Assembly (NCBI GenBank): GCA_903918755.1 | Contig: CAIXFN010000083.1 | Span: forward strand, 1 to 64,000 | Origin: an uncultured Pedosphaera sp. | Lineage (GTDB): Bacteria > Verrucomicrobiota > Verrucomicrobiia > Limisphaerales > Pedosphaeraceae | Direction of reading: 5' to 3' | DNA: 64,000 nucleotides | Shown: in pieces, positions 9,115 through 18,233 of the stretch | How positions within the stretch are numbered: position 1 is the stretch's first letter | How the letters are laid out: each line of letters opens with the position of its first letter | Notes under the pieces: model-generated | Databases searched by the model: none | What the model saw: only the letters and a program-made list of their open reading frames with translations | Told to the model about the DNA's origin: nothing | Translations under genes and position numbers: made by a program

Positions 9115-10233
9115 CTAGGCGCCGCCCACCGCCTCGGAGAGACGCGCGCAACCGTGCGCGGCGAGGCGGGACCGCAGTCCGGCCACCAGTGCACGGGTGA
9201 TACCGGGGCCTTCATAAACCATGCCGGTGTAAACTTGGAGTAGGGACGCGCCGGCGGTGATCTTTTCCCAGGCATCAGCCGCATTGAAAATACCGCCCAC
9301 ACCAATGATGGGGAGCCGGCCACCGGATTGCCGGTACAGGTGCCGGATCACTTCCGTGCTGCGGGCGGCGAGCGGGGCCCCGCTCAATCCGCCGGTCTCT
9401 TCATAGAGCCGGCGTTTGCCGGTCCGGTCCGGTCCCGGGCGGGTGATGGTGGTATTAGTGGCTACCAGGCCGGCGATTTCCCGCGGACCGGTGAGGGTCA
9501 GGATTTCGTCCAGAGCGGGGAAGGAGAGATCAGGGGCAACCTTGACTAAAACCGGTTTGCGGGAGACGCCGCGGCTGGCGCTTTTGGTCATTTCACAATT
9601 AACCTCTTGCAGCGCCGCCAGGATCTCGTCCAGGGCTGATTTGTCCTGCAGGGTTCGCAAATTGGGGGTATTGGGGGAACTGACATTGACTACAAAGAAG
9701 TCGGCCTGGGCCCACAAGGCGCGGAAGGAGGCGGCATAATCCGCGGCGGCGTCCCGTAATTCGGTCACTTTGGACTTGCCGAGGTTGATGCCCACCGGAT
9801 GGCGGGGCCAGCGGCCGGCCTTCCGCCAGCCGGCCAGTTTTTCCGCCAGGGCGGGGGCGCCGCCATTGTTGAACCCCATCCGGTTGATCAAAGCGCGGTC
9901 TTCGGGGACGCGAAACATCCGGGGCTGGGCGTTGCCGGGTTGGGAGTGCCACGTCACGCCGCCCAGCTCGCAAAAGCCAAAACCAAGCGCCTCCCAGACG
10001 GGGACGGCCGCGGCTTGCTTGTCCATGCCGGCGGCGAGTCCAACCGGGTTCGGAAAATGCAACCCCCACAAATCCACCGGCAGTTCCGGAGCGGAAAAAA
10101 AACGACCCGCCGCCCGGCAAGCCCACGGGTGGCATGCCGCCCAGGCCAGGCGATCCAGTGTTCGATTGTGAATTTGCTCCGAATCCTGGGCGAACAACAC
10201 AGGGCGGAGGAGACGCCGATAAACCCAACTCAT
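9115..10233 (-). CDS. pyrD: Dihydroorotate dehydrogenase (quinone), class 2
   Basis: The 372-residue flavoenzyme of pyrimidine biosynthesis oxidises dihydroorotate to orotate. The class 2 N-terminal helix is present (YRRLLRPVLFAQDSEQIHN), which anchors the enzyme to the membrane for quinone reduction. FMN-site motifs include NPVGLAAGMDK and NRMGFNNGG; the catalytic serine lies in NVSSPNTPNLR; phosphate binding is in IIGVGGIFNAADAWEKI. Length and motifs are complete. It stands alone, 54 nt from the M14 peptidase gene upstream. Confidence 0.95.
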   Translation of the reverse strand: MSWVYRRLLRPVLFAQDSEQIHNRTLDRLAWAACHPWACRAAGRFFSAPELPVDLWGLHFPNPVGLAAGMDKQAAAVPVWEALGFGFCELGGVTWHSQPGNAQPRMFRVPEDRALINRMGFNNGGAPALAEKLAGWRKAGRWPRHPVGINLGKSKVTELRDAAADYAASFRALWAQADFFVVNVSSPNTPNLRTLQDKSALDEILAALQEVNCEMTKSASRGVSRKPVLVKVAPDLSFPALDEILTLTGPREIAGLVATNTTITRPGPDRTGKRRLYEETGGLSGAPLAARSTEVIRHLYRQSGGRLPIIGVGGIFNAADAWEKITAGASLLQVYTGMVYEGPGITRALVAGLRSRLAAHGCARLSEAVGGA

Positions 10234-10287
10234 GGGGCAATCCTAGCACGTCAATGCCGGGAAAAGCGAGTCCCGTCTCCGGTCGTC

Positions 10288-12027
10288 TCAGCGAGCCGGT
10301 TGATTCGCCGCCGGTGGGGGGGCGACCACCCGGGTCGGGGCGTTCGCAATGGATTCGACCACTTTCCAGATGGGGTAGTCCTGACCAACCCGGAGTTGCT
10401 CATCCAGAAAATTCCAAGTTACCAAACCATCATCGCTTTCGGGCTCCAGCAAATACGCCACCAACCGGCCCAGGGGCTGGGTGCACCGAACAATGACGGT
10501 GCCCTCCGGAAAGGTTTGGGTTTCGGTTACAAATTTCCCGGTCAACCGCGTGGCTCGATGTCCGGCGAAAGGCCGCGCGGCGTGTTTCACGTCAGTCAGG
10601 TGAAATTTGTCAGCGGGCACCGTGAGCGGTGCGGTCAATTCCTCGACCCGCACGCCGTGTTCTCGCAGATTCGAGAGGACATTGGTCATGCCGGGAGCCG
10701 GGGCAAAGAGGTAGGCGTGCGCGCCAGGCACCGTCCGGGTAGCCGCAAAAGCTCCATAATCGGGCATGCGAGTGGGCACGACCTTGTCCTCCACCATGGC
10801 AATCATGGGAATGCCGGTAACGGGATGTTTTATCTGGGTGACGTCGCCAACCAGGAGGTCCACCTCCTCGGGCAGCGGATGCAGGGAAAACTCCACCCCC
10901 AATGGGGGGCGGGCCGCATTCCCGGGATGGGACTGGTCCACATCGACTTGGTGGGTCAGGGCGCGAATCTCCCCCGCATGCGCGTTGGCATACTGGAGGA
11001 TCTCCTCCACAAACGCGCCCGTGACTTTTACCCGCCCCGGAAAATCCAAGTGGCTGTAGGCTTCCGACAGGATCGTCAGGCGGTTGCGCAAGCCCACGTA
11101 ATTATTCCCAAAGCGGGGACGATGATCGAAAGTGCGCCAGACCTTGGTGACCACAGGTTCGCCGGGTCGCGCTGCAGCAAATCGCTCCAGTTCACTTCCG
11201 AGGGCTTCCCGGGTGGAGAAGTTGCCATAATAATACGTCCGAAAATTGTGGCGCAACCGCATCGCGGAGGTGACTGCCGGGAGCAACTGGTCCCGCTCGA
11301 AGGCAATCAGGCGAGGATCGGCGCAGGGATTCAGGGTGGGGGAGTAGGTAAGGTGATAGGCGTGATAGGAACCATCCGTGGTGTGCAAATCCACGGTCAG
11401 GTGAGGATCCCAACGGTTGAACAAAGCGACCAGGGATTTGCTTTCCGGCGCTTCGAGCTTCATGTAGTCCCGGTTCAAATCGAGTCCCCGGGCATTTTCC
11501 CGGATTCCCACTCCGCCCACCGGCCCATATTGGTCGGTGCGATTATGGACATCGATCCGTTCATTGCCGTCGGCGTTATAGATGGGCGCGAAAAGGATCA
11601 CCAGGTTCTGGAGGAGGGGGTGCAAATCACCCCGGGCAATGCGAAGGGCCAAAGGCTGCAGGGCTTCCTTGCCTTCCACCTCGCCAGCATGAATGTTGGC
11701 CATGACGAAAACGATGGTTTTTCCGGCGGCGACCGCTTCCTGGGGATGGGCGACTGGCGGATCGGCCAAAATCACGAGGGGTAGGGCGCGACCCTCCACG
11801 GAATGGCCGAAGGTCTCCTGGCGGATCAGCGGGCTGGCGGCTGCCAACTCGGTGAAAAACTTCACCACATCGGCATAGCGGCTGGTTTCCTGGAAATTGG
11901 TCGATTCAGCTCGGGATTTCATGGAGGCAACCGGGGCAGAGGAAGGCGTGGGTGTTTGCCCAGTCGCCCCGCAAGCCAGACTGGCGGTCAAACCCAGCGA
12001 GCAGCGGAGCAGATTTAATTTGTTCAT
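10288..12027 (-). CDS. Exported M14-family zinc carboxypeptidase
   Basis: A 579-residue metallopeptidase. The start at 12027 gives a clear signal peptide (MNKLNLLRCSLGLTASLACGATG); an upstream ATG at 12051 would disturb it. Zinc ligands of the M14 fold are visible in NIHAGEVEGKEA (HxxE) and in VDLHTTDGSYH. The N-terminal half is the M14 domain; the C-terminal 250 residues are not recognised and may be a substrate-binding extension. It probably acts in the periplasm on peptides; the substrate is unknown. It is transcribed divergently from the ATP-grasp operon. Confidence 0.83.
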   Translation of the reverse strand: MNKLNLLRCSLGLTASLACGATGQTPTPSSAPVASMKSRAESTNFQETSRYADVVKFFTELAAASPLIRQETFGHSVEGRALPLVILADPPVAHPQEAVAAGKTIVFVMANIHAGEVEGKEALQPLALRIARGDLHPLLQNLVILFAPIYNADGNERIDVHNRTDQYGPVGGVGIRENARGLDLNRDYMKLEAPESKSLVALFNRWDPHLTVDLHTTDGSYHAYHLTYSPTLNPCADPRLIAFERDQLLPAVTSAMRLRHNFRTYYYGNFSTREALGSELERFAAARPGEPVVTKVWRTFDHRPRFGNNYVGLRNRLTILSEAYSHLDFPGRVKVTGAFVEEILQYANAHAGEIRALTHQVDVDQSHPGNAARPPLGVEFSLHPLPEEVDLLVGDVTQIKHPVTGIPMIAMVEDKVVPTRMPDYGAFAATRTVPGAHAYLFAPAPGMTNVLSNLREHGVRVEELTAPLTVPADKFHLTDVKHAARPFAGHRATRLTGKFVTETQTFPEGTVIVRCTQPLGRLVAYLLEPESDDGLVTWNFLDEQLRVGQDYPIWKVVESIANAPTRVVAPPPAANQPAR

Positions 12028-12385
12028 GGCGGGCGGTTCAGCCGCAGGCACTGTGAATTATCCAGGCTGCGGAAGCAAATCGATTCGCGGCCCCAAAGCA
12101 AAGTTATTGGCCCGATGAAGAGAAAAAGCGAGCACTCCGTGGGATCCTCAGCTATGCTGCCTCGGATGTTCAAATTTGCGCATTTCGCCCAAATCAGACC
12201 ATGCATCGTGCGCAGGATTCAAGCCCGCGGTGAGGATATTGCGGCCGGGTTTGCCGGTGAGTCCTTTTTACTGGGAGAGTCGCGAGTTTGCTCGCCGGAA
12301 GCCGGTTGCTGGCACGTCGGGTGCTTACAAGGTAAATATCCTGGATTGTGGAACCATTTTGAGTGGGTAAAGTAAAAACCGGTTG
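12028..12385. other. Divergent intergenic region between peptidase and ATP-grasp operon
   Basis: This 358-nt stretch separates two divergent transcription units and must hold both promoters. The only good promoter match I see is the sigma-54-like element listed separately. No convincing gene is present. Confidence 0.6.
12310..12325 (+). promoter_or_regulatory. Candidate sigma-54 (RpoN) -24/-12 promoter
   Basis: The sequence TGGCACG-TCGG-GTGCT matches the sigma-54 consensus TGGCACG-N4-TTGCW at all but one position, with exactly 12 nt between the invariant GG and GC. It lies about 60 nt upstream of the ATG at 12386. If real, the ATP-grasp/alpha-E operon needs an RpoN activator. No enhancer-binding protein gene is in the window. 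Confidence 0.5.
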
Positions 12386-13891
12386 ATGAAACTAAGCGAA
12401 TACGAAGTCGGCAACTTTTTTGACGAGATGTTCGGCGAGAACGGCCGGCCGCGCGCCGCGGCCCGTCCGCTGGCACGAAAAATCGAATCCCTTCCCCCGG
12501 GTGAGTTGCTTACCCGGCAACTGGCGGCGGATCGGGCGCTCGTCCAGGCAGGCATCACCTTCAATGTCTATGGCGAAAGCGAAGGGGTGGAGAAAACCCT
12601 GCCTTTCGATTTGGTGCCCCGCATTGTGCCCGCCACGGAGTGGGACCGGATTGAGCGTGGGCTCAAGCAGCGGATCCGGGCCTTGAACATGTTCATTGAT
12701 GACCTGTACCACGACCAGAAAATCATCAAAGACAAGGCGGTGCCGGAGCACATCGTGTCCACGTCCAAGGGCCTGCGCTCGGCGTGCCTCGGCGTGAATC
12801 CGCCGCGGGGTATTTGGTGCCACATCACGGGCACCGATCTGGTGCGGCACAGCGATGGCCAGATATATGTTTTGGAGGACAATCTGCGTTGTCCCTCGGG
12901 CGTCTCCTACGTGCTGGAGAATCGTCGCCTGATGAAAAGTCTTTTCCCGGAAGTCTTCGAAGCTTCCCGCATCCGGCCGGTGTCGAACTACCCGATCCGG
13001 TTGCGGGACATGCTGGAATACCTGGCGCCCGAGGGCGAGACCTCGCCGCGCGTGGTGGTGCTGACTCCGGGCGTTTTCAATTCCGCCTATTTCGAACATT
13101 CCTTCCTCGCCCAGCAAATGGGGGTGGAATTGGTGGAAGGCGGCGACTTGGTGGTGTCCGACGGCTACGTCTGGATGAACACGACCAACGGATTTGAACG
13201 GGTGGATGTGATTTACCGCCGGATCGACGACGATTTCCTCGACCCGGAAACCTTCCGGGCCGATTCGATGCTCGGGGTGCCGGGGTTGATGAAGGTTTAT
13301 AAGGCCGGCAATGTCGCCCTGGCGAACGCGCCGGGGAGCGGCGTGGCGGATGACAAAGTGGTTTACGCCTACGTCCCGAAGATCATCAAATACTACCTGG
13401 ATCAGGACATCATCCTCCCCAATGTGCCGACGCATATCTGCGCCGAACCAAACGAGTTGAAATACGTGCTGGAACACCTCGGGGAACTGGTGGTGAAGGC
13501 GGCCAACGAATCCGGTGGCTACGGCATGTTGATCGGGCCGCATTCCACGGCCGAACAACGGGAAGAGTTCGCCCGTCGCATCGCCGCCAATCCCCGGAAT
13601 TACATCGCCCAACCCACCCTTTCCCTCTCGCGCGTGCCCACTTTGATCGATGGTCGCCTGGAGGGCCGGCATGTGGATTTGCGGCCGTATATTTTGTATG
13701 GGAAAGACATTTTCGTGCTTCCGGGCGGGCTTACCCGGGTGGCCTTGAAGAAGGGCTCCCTGGTGGTAAACTCGTCGCAAGGCGGCGGCAGCAAGGACAC
13801 ATGGGTCCTGGCGGACAGTCCCGCCACGCTGCAGGCGGATGAAATGACCCAAAACCAGAGCGCCACGCGCGTGGCAGGAGCGACAATTTAA
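12386..13891 (+). CDS. Circularly permuted ATP-grasp protein (predicted peptide amidoligase)
   Basis: The 501-residue protein belongs to the circularly permuted ATP-grasp family (DUF404/DUF407). Recognisable blocks are the central LEDNLRCPSGVSYVLENR, IYRRIDDDFLDPETF, LVVKAANESGGYG and the C-terminal QGGGSKDTWVL, shared with the fusion protein at 18234. ATP-grasp enzymes form peptide or amide bonds from a carboxylate and an amine using ATP; this subgroup was predicted from gene neighbourhood to modify or tag peptides together with alpha-E and transglutaminase proteins. ATG at 12386 is preferred to the TTG 3 nt earlier. It overlaps the next gene by 1 nt (TAATG). Confidence 0.9.
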   Translation: MKLSEYEVGNFFDEMFGENGRPRAAARPLARKIESLPPGELLTRQLAADRALVQAGITFNVYGESEGVEKTLPFDLVPRIVPATEWDRIERGLKQRIRALNMFIDDLYHDQKIIKDKAVPEHIVSTSKGLRSACLGVNPPRGIWCHITGTDLVRHSDGQIYVLEDNLRCPSGVSYVLENRRLMKSLFPEVFEASRIRPVSNYPIRLRDMLEYLAPEGETSPRVVVLTPGVFNSAYFEHSFLAQQMGVELVEGGDLVVSDGYVWMNTTNGFERVDVIYRRIDDDFLDPETFRADSMLGVPGLMKVYKAGNVALANAPGSGVADDKVVYAYVPKIIKYYLDQDIILPNVPTHICAEPNELKYVLEHLGELVVKAANESGGYGMLIGPHSTAEQREEFARRIAANPRNYIAQPTLSLSRVPTLIDGRLEGRHVDLRPYILYGKDIFVLPGGLTRVALKKGSLVVNSSQGGGSKDTWVLADSPATLQADEMTQNQSATRVAGATI

Positions 13892-14871
13892 TGTTAAGCC
13901 GGGTTGCGGATTCTATTTATTGGATGAGCCGGTACGTCGAGCGGGCGGAGAACGTCGCCCGGATCGTGGATGTGAACCTCAACATCATGCTGGACTCCAC
14001 CAGCGCCGACCAGCAGTGGCAGCCGTTGGTGAACATTACGGGGGATCATGAAGATTTTGCCAAGCGCTACGAGGAGGCGAACCGGCAAACGGTCCTCGAA
14101 TTCCTGACCTTTGACCGCGATAATCCGAATTCGATCCTCTCGTGCCTGCGCTCGGCGCGGGAGAATGCCCGGTCCGTACGGGAAATTATTTCCTCGGAGA
14201 TGTGGCTCCAATTGAACCAGTTTTACCTCACCGTCAAGGCGGCGGCGGAAGGGGGCCAGGGGATGGATTCACCCCATGAGTTCTTCACCAACGTCAAGCT
14301 CTCCAGTCATTTGTTCACGGGTTTGACCGATGCCACCATGACCCATGGGGAAGGCTGGCATTTTTCGCGCCTGGGGCGAAAATTGGAACGCGCCGACAAA
14401 ACTTCGCGCATCCTGGATGTGAAGTATTTCATCCTGCTCCGCTCGGTGGCGGATGTGGGCACCCCGTTTGATGATGTGCAATGGGCCGCCGTCCTGCGTT
14501 CCTCCAGCGCCTTTGAAATGTATCGCAAGCGCCATGGCCGGATCTCCCCCAAACTGATTGTGGAATTCCTACTGCTGGACAGTGAATTTCCGCGCGCCAT
14601 CCGGTATTGCCTCAACGCCGCCCGGGACTCGTTCCATGCCATTTCCGGCACCCCCATCGGAACCTATCGCAAGCCCGCGGAGAAATTGCTGGGCCAGCTT
14701 TGCTCCGAACTGGCGTATGCCACCATCGATGATGTCATGGGCCAGGGGCTCCATGAATATCTGGACACTTTGCAGACCAATATGAACCTCGTCAGCAACG
14801 GTGTGTACGAGCGCTTCTTTGCCAAGCGGATGCCGGAAACCCGGCATGCCTCGATGGAAAAGGTCCAATGA
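13891..14871 (+). CDS. Alpha-E domain protein (DUF403)
   Basis: A 326-residue all-helical alpha-E protein, starting MLSRVADSIYWMSRYVERAENVAR, the signature of the family. Its biochemical role is unproven; it always accompanies circularly permuted ATP-grasp proteins and transglutaminases, and is thought to be a partner subunit of the amidoligase. It overlaps the preceding ATP-grasp gene by 1 nt. The same domain is fused to the second ATP-grasp protein of this operon. Confidence 0.92.
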   Translation: MLSRVADSIYWMSRYVERAENVARIVDVNLNIMLDSTSADQQWQPLVNITGDHEDFAKRYEEANRQTVLEFLTFDRDNPNSILSCLRSARENARSVREIISSEMWLQLNQFYLTVKAAAEGGQGMDSPHEFFTNVKLSSHLFTGLTDATMTHGEGWHFSRLGRKLERADKTSRILDVKYFILLRSVADVGTPFDDVQWAAVLRSSSAFEMYRKRHGRISPKLIVEFLLLDSEFPRAIRYCLNAARDSFHAISGTPIGTYRKPAEKLLGQLCSELAYATIDDVMGQGLHEYLDTLQTNMNLVSNGVYERFFAKRMPETRHASMEKVQ

Positions 14872-14906
14872 ACCGCGGCGCCTCGCAGATATTTGGTATT
14901 TAAATC

Positions 14907-17900
14907 ATGTCCATCCACGTTGCCCTTAATCATAAGACGCATTACCGGTATGACCGGGCGGTCTCCCACTCGCCGCATATCATCCGGCTGCGTCCCGCGC
15001 CCCACTGCCGCACCCCCATCCTCGCGTACTCGCAGACCATCCTGCCCAAGGAGCACTTTCTCAACTGGCAGCAGGATCCGTTCAGCAATTATCTGGCCCG
15101 GCTGGTGATCCCGGAAAAATCCCGCGAATTGCTTGTGGAGGTGGATTTGGTGGCGGAAATGTCGGTTTACAACCCGTTCGATTTCTTCCTGGAGGAGAGC
15201 GCCGAAAAGTGCCCGTTTACCTACGAAGCACACCTGAAAAAAGAATTGGCGCCTTTTCTGGAGGCGCTGCCGGCCGGTCCCCAACTCCGGGAATACCTCG
15301 CCACCATTGACGTCACTCCGGTCCGCACGATTGACTTCCTGGTCTATCTCAATCAGAAAGTCTGCAAGGATATCAGTTACACGATCCGCCTGGAGCCAGG
15401 CGTGCAGACGCCAGATAAGACCCTGCAATTGCGTTCCGGCTCCTGCCGGGATTCGGGCTGGCTGTTGGTCCAGGTGTTGCGCCACCTGGGGCTCGCCGCC
15501 CGGTTTGTTTCGGGCTATTTGATCCAATTGAGTCCGGATGTGAAGTCGCTGGACGGTCCCTCCGGCACCGCCGTCGATTTCACCGATCTGCATGCCTGGA
15601 CGGAAGTTTACCTGCCGGGGGCCGGATGGATTGGCATCGATCCGACCTCGGGCCTTTTTGCCGGCGAGGGCCATATACCGCTGGCTTGTTCCCCGGATCC
15701 CATGGGTGCCGCGCCGGTCACCGGCGGGGTGGACAAGTGCGAAACCCAGTTGGAGCACACGATGACGGTGACCCGGATTTACGAATCGCCCCGCGTCACC
15801 AAGCCCTACACCGAGGAACAATGGCAAACCATTGAAGCGCTCGGTCACCAGGTGGATAAGGAACTGCGCGCGGGTGATGTCCGCCTCACCATGGGCGGAG
15901 AGCCGACGTTTGTTTCCATCGACAACATGGACGGTGAGGAATGGAATTTTACGGCCATGGGGCCGGAAAAGCGGAAGTTGTCGGGCGAACTCATCCGCCG
16001 GCTGAAGGGAAAATTTGGGCCGGGCGGCCTTCTGCATTTCGGGCAGGGGAAATGGTACCCGGGCGAATCCCTGCCGCGCTGGGCGCTTTCCTGTTTCTGG
16101 CGCCGCGATGGACTGCCGATCTGGAAGGACGAATCCCTCGTGGCGCACGATAATGCCGACCTGGGTCATACCCCAAAAGACGCCGAAAAGTTTATCCACC
16201 GCCTCGCCGACGTGCTCACCTTGCCCGCGAAGCATATTATGCCCGCGTACGAGGATGTTTGGTATTACCTGTGGCGCGAGCGGAAACTGCCGGGCAATGT
16301 GGACCCGCTGGACGCCCGCCTGGAAAACAAAGAGGAGCGCGCGCGGTTGGCCAAGATTTTTAATCAAGGCCTGGACAAGGTTATCGGTTACGTGATGCCC
16401 ATCCGGCGACTGCCGACGGGCACAGCCCGCTGGAGCAGCAGTTCCTGGTTCCTGCGGACGGAACATTTGTTCCTGGTACCGGGAGATTCCCCGATCGGGT
16501 TGCGTCTGCCCCTGGATTCCATCCCCTGGGTGGCGGCTGAGGATTATCCGCACATCCTGCCGCCCGATCCGATGACCAAGCAACCGCCCTTGCGGAAAGT
16601 TATCGTTTCCGGCAAGCCCGTGGAACCGGGGTCGAAGAGCGAAGCGACGATGGGAACCCCCGCGCCGGCGCCTTTCGAATCGGCGAAAGGAATCACCCGC
16701 ACGGCGATTTGCGTGGAGCCGCGCGGGGGGCACCTCTACATTTTCATGCCGCCGGTCAGCGACACGGAAGATTATCTGGAATTGATCAGCGCCATCGAAA
16801 CGGTGGCCTCCGAGCTGAAATTACCCGTCATGATCGAAGGCAGTGCGCCGCCCCATGACGACCGCCTGAACCACATCAAGGTCACTCCGGACCCGGGGGT
16901 GATTGAAGTAAACCTCCATCCGGCGGCGAGTTGGGATGAATTGGTCACCAACACGACCACCCTTTATGACGAGGCGCGGCTGTCACGTTTGGGCACAGAG
17001 AAGTTCATGATGGACGGCAAACATGTGGGAACCGGCGGCGGTAACCATGTGGTCATTGGCGGTCCCACCCCCTCCGACAGTCCGATCCTGCGCCGCCCGG
17101 ACCTCCTGGCGAGCATGCTGCGCTTCTGGCAAAATCATCCTTCGCTATCCTTTTTATTCAGCGGTCTCTTCATTGGCCCGACGAGTCAGCATCCGCGCGT
17201 GGACGAAGCGCGGGATGACACGCTGTATGAGTTGGAATTGGCGATGAAGCAATTGCCGGCATCCGGTCCGGTGCCGCCCTGGCTGGTGGACCGCGTCTTT
17301 CGCAACCTGCTGATCGATACCACCGGTAACACCCATCGCACCGAGTTTTGCATCGATAAGCTGTTTTCGCCCGAAGGCGGCACCGGCCGGTTGGGCTTGG
17401 TGGAACTGCGGGCCTTTGAGATGCCGCCGCATGCCCGGATGAGCCTGACGCAACAACTCCTGCTGCGCAGCCTGATTGCGCGGTTTTGGAAGGCCCCGTA
17501 TGCGCAAAAACTCGTGCGCTGGGGCACGGAATTGCACGACCGGTTCATGCTGCCGCATTTTGTGGAGCAGGATTTTGGGGAGGTCATTGCGGATTTGGCC
17601 GAAAATGGTTATCCGCTGCAGCCGGAATGGTTCGCCCCGCACATGGAATTCCGTTTCCCGAAATGCGGCGAGATCACCCACCGGGGGGTGCATCTGGAAA
17701 TCCGGCAGGCGCTGGAGCCCTGGCATGTGCTGGGCGAGGAAGGCTTTGCGGGCAGCACGGTGCGCAATGTCGATTCTTCCGTGGAGCGACTCCAGGTGAA
17801 GGTGTCCGGCATGGTGGACACCCGGCATTTGATCGCTTGTAACGGGGTGGCCGTGCCGCTGCATCCCACCGGGATCCGGGGTGAGTTTGTGGCGGGGGTT

Positions 17901-18215
17901 CGTTATCGGGCCTGGCAGCCGCCGGAGTGTCTCCATCCCACCATCGGCGTGAACACACCGCTGACGTTTGATGTCGTGGACACTTGGAATCGCCGCTCCC
18001 TGGGCGGTTGCAAATATCATGTCTCCCATCCGGGGGGCCTGAGCCACAACAAGCTGCCGGTGAATGCCTACGAGGCGGAAAGCCGGCGCCTGGCCCGTTT
18101 CCTGGCCATTGGACACACCCCGGGCACTCTGCGGGTGCCCCCGGCGGTGCGGAGCGCGGAAGCTCCCTTTACGCTCGATTTGCGTGCGAGTTGGTTGCCG
18201 GGGCGGACCGGTTAG
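14907..18215 (+). CDS. Transglutaminase-like / DUF2126 protein, 1102 residues
   Basis: The N-terminal 280 residues are a bacterial transglutaminase-like domain: the beta-rich N part (HYRYDRAVSHSPHIIRLRP), catalytic Cys in GSCRDSGWLL, His in DLHAWTEVYL, Asp in GIDPTSG. The remaining 800 residues are the DUF2126 region, with TMGGEPTFVSIDNMDGEEWN, FQ-type GKWYPGESLPRWAL and VHLEIRQALEPWHVLGEE blocks. This fusion is normal for the family. It is presumed to be a cysteine peptidase or transferase acting on amidoligase-made peptides. It starts 35 nt after the alpha-E gene; there is no signal peptide, so it is cytoplasmic. Confidence 0.9.
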   Translation: MSIHVALNHKTHYRYDRAVSHSPHIIRLRPAPHCRTPILAYSQTILPKEHFLNWQQDPFSNYLARLVIPEKSRELLVEVDLVAEMSVYNPFDFFLEESAEKCPFTYEAHLKKELAPFLEALPAGPQLREYLATIDVTPVRTIDFLVYLNQKVCKDISYTIRLEPGVQTPDKTLQLRSGSCRDSGWLLVQVLRHLGLAARFVSGYLIQLSPDVKSLDGPSGTAVDFTDLHAWTEVYLPGAGWIGIDPTSGLFAGEGHIPLACSPDPMGAAPVTGGVDKCETQLEHTMTVTRIYESPRVTKPYTEEQWQTIEALGHQVDKELRAGDVRLTMGGEPTFVSIDNMDGEEWNFTAMGPEKRKLSGELIRRLKGKFGPGGLLHFGQGKWYPGESLPRWALSCFWRRDGLPIWKDESLVAHDNADLGHTPKDAEKFIHRLADVLTLPAKHIMPAYEDVWYYLWRERKLPGNVDPLDARLENKEERARLAKIFNQGLDKVIGYVMPIRRLPTGTARWSSSSWFLRTEHLFLVPGDSPIGLRLPLDSIPWVAAEDYPHILPPDPMTKQPPLRKVIVSGKPVEPGSKSEATMGTPAPAPFESAKGITRTAICVEPRGGHLYIFMPPVSDTEDYLELISAIETVASELKLPVMIEGSAPPHDDRLNHIKVTPDPGVIEVNLHPAASWDELVTNTTTLYDEARLSRLGTEKFMMDGKHVGTGGGNHVVIGGPTPSDSPILRRPDLLASMLRFWQNHPSLSFLFSGLFIGPTSQHPRVDEARDDTLYELELAMKQLPASGPVPPWLVDRVFRNLLIDTTGNTHRTEFCIDKLFSPEGGTGRLGLVELRAFEMPPHARMSLTQQLLLRSLIARFWKAPYAQKLVRWGTELHDRFMLPHFVEQDFGEVIADLAENGYPLQPEWFAPHMEFRFPKCGEITHRGVHLEIRQALEPWHVLGEEGFAGSTVRNVDSSVERLQVKVSGMVDTRHLIACNGVAVPLHPTGIRGEFVAGVRYRAWQPPECLHPTIGVNTPLTFDVVDTWNRRSLGGCKYHVSHPGGLSHNKLPVNAYEAESRRLARFLAIGHTPGTLRVPPAVRSAEAPFTLDLRASWLPGRTG

Positions 18216-18233
18216 GCTAGGCTCGCGGCGAGC

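Noticed and set aside
14664-16733. 689-residue antisense frame over the alpha-E and DUF2126 genes
   Set aside because: His/Arg/Gly-rich shadow with no motif; the plus-strand genes carry clear catalytic motifs.
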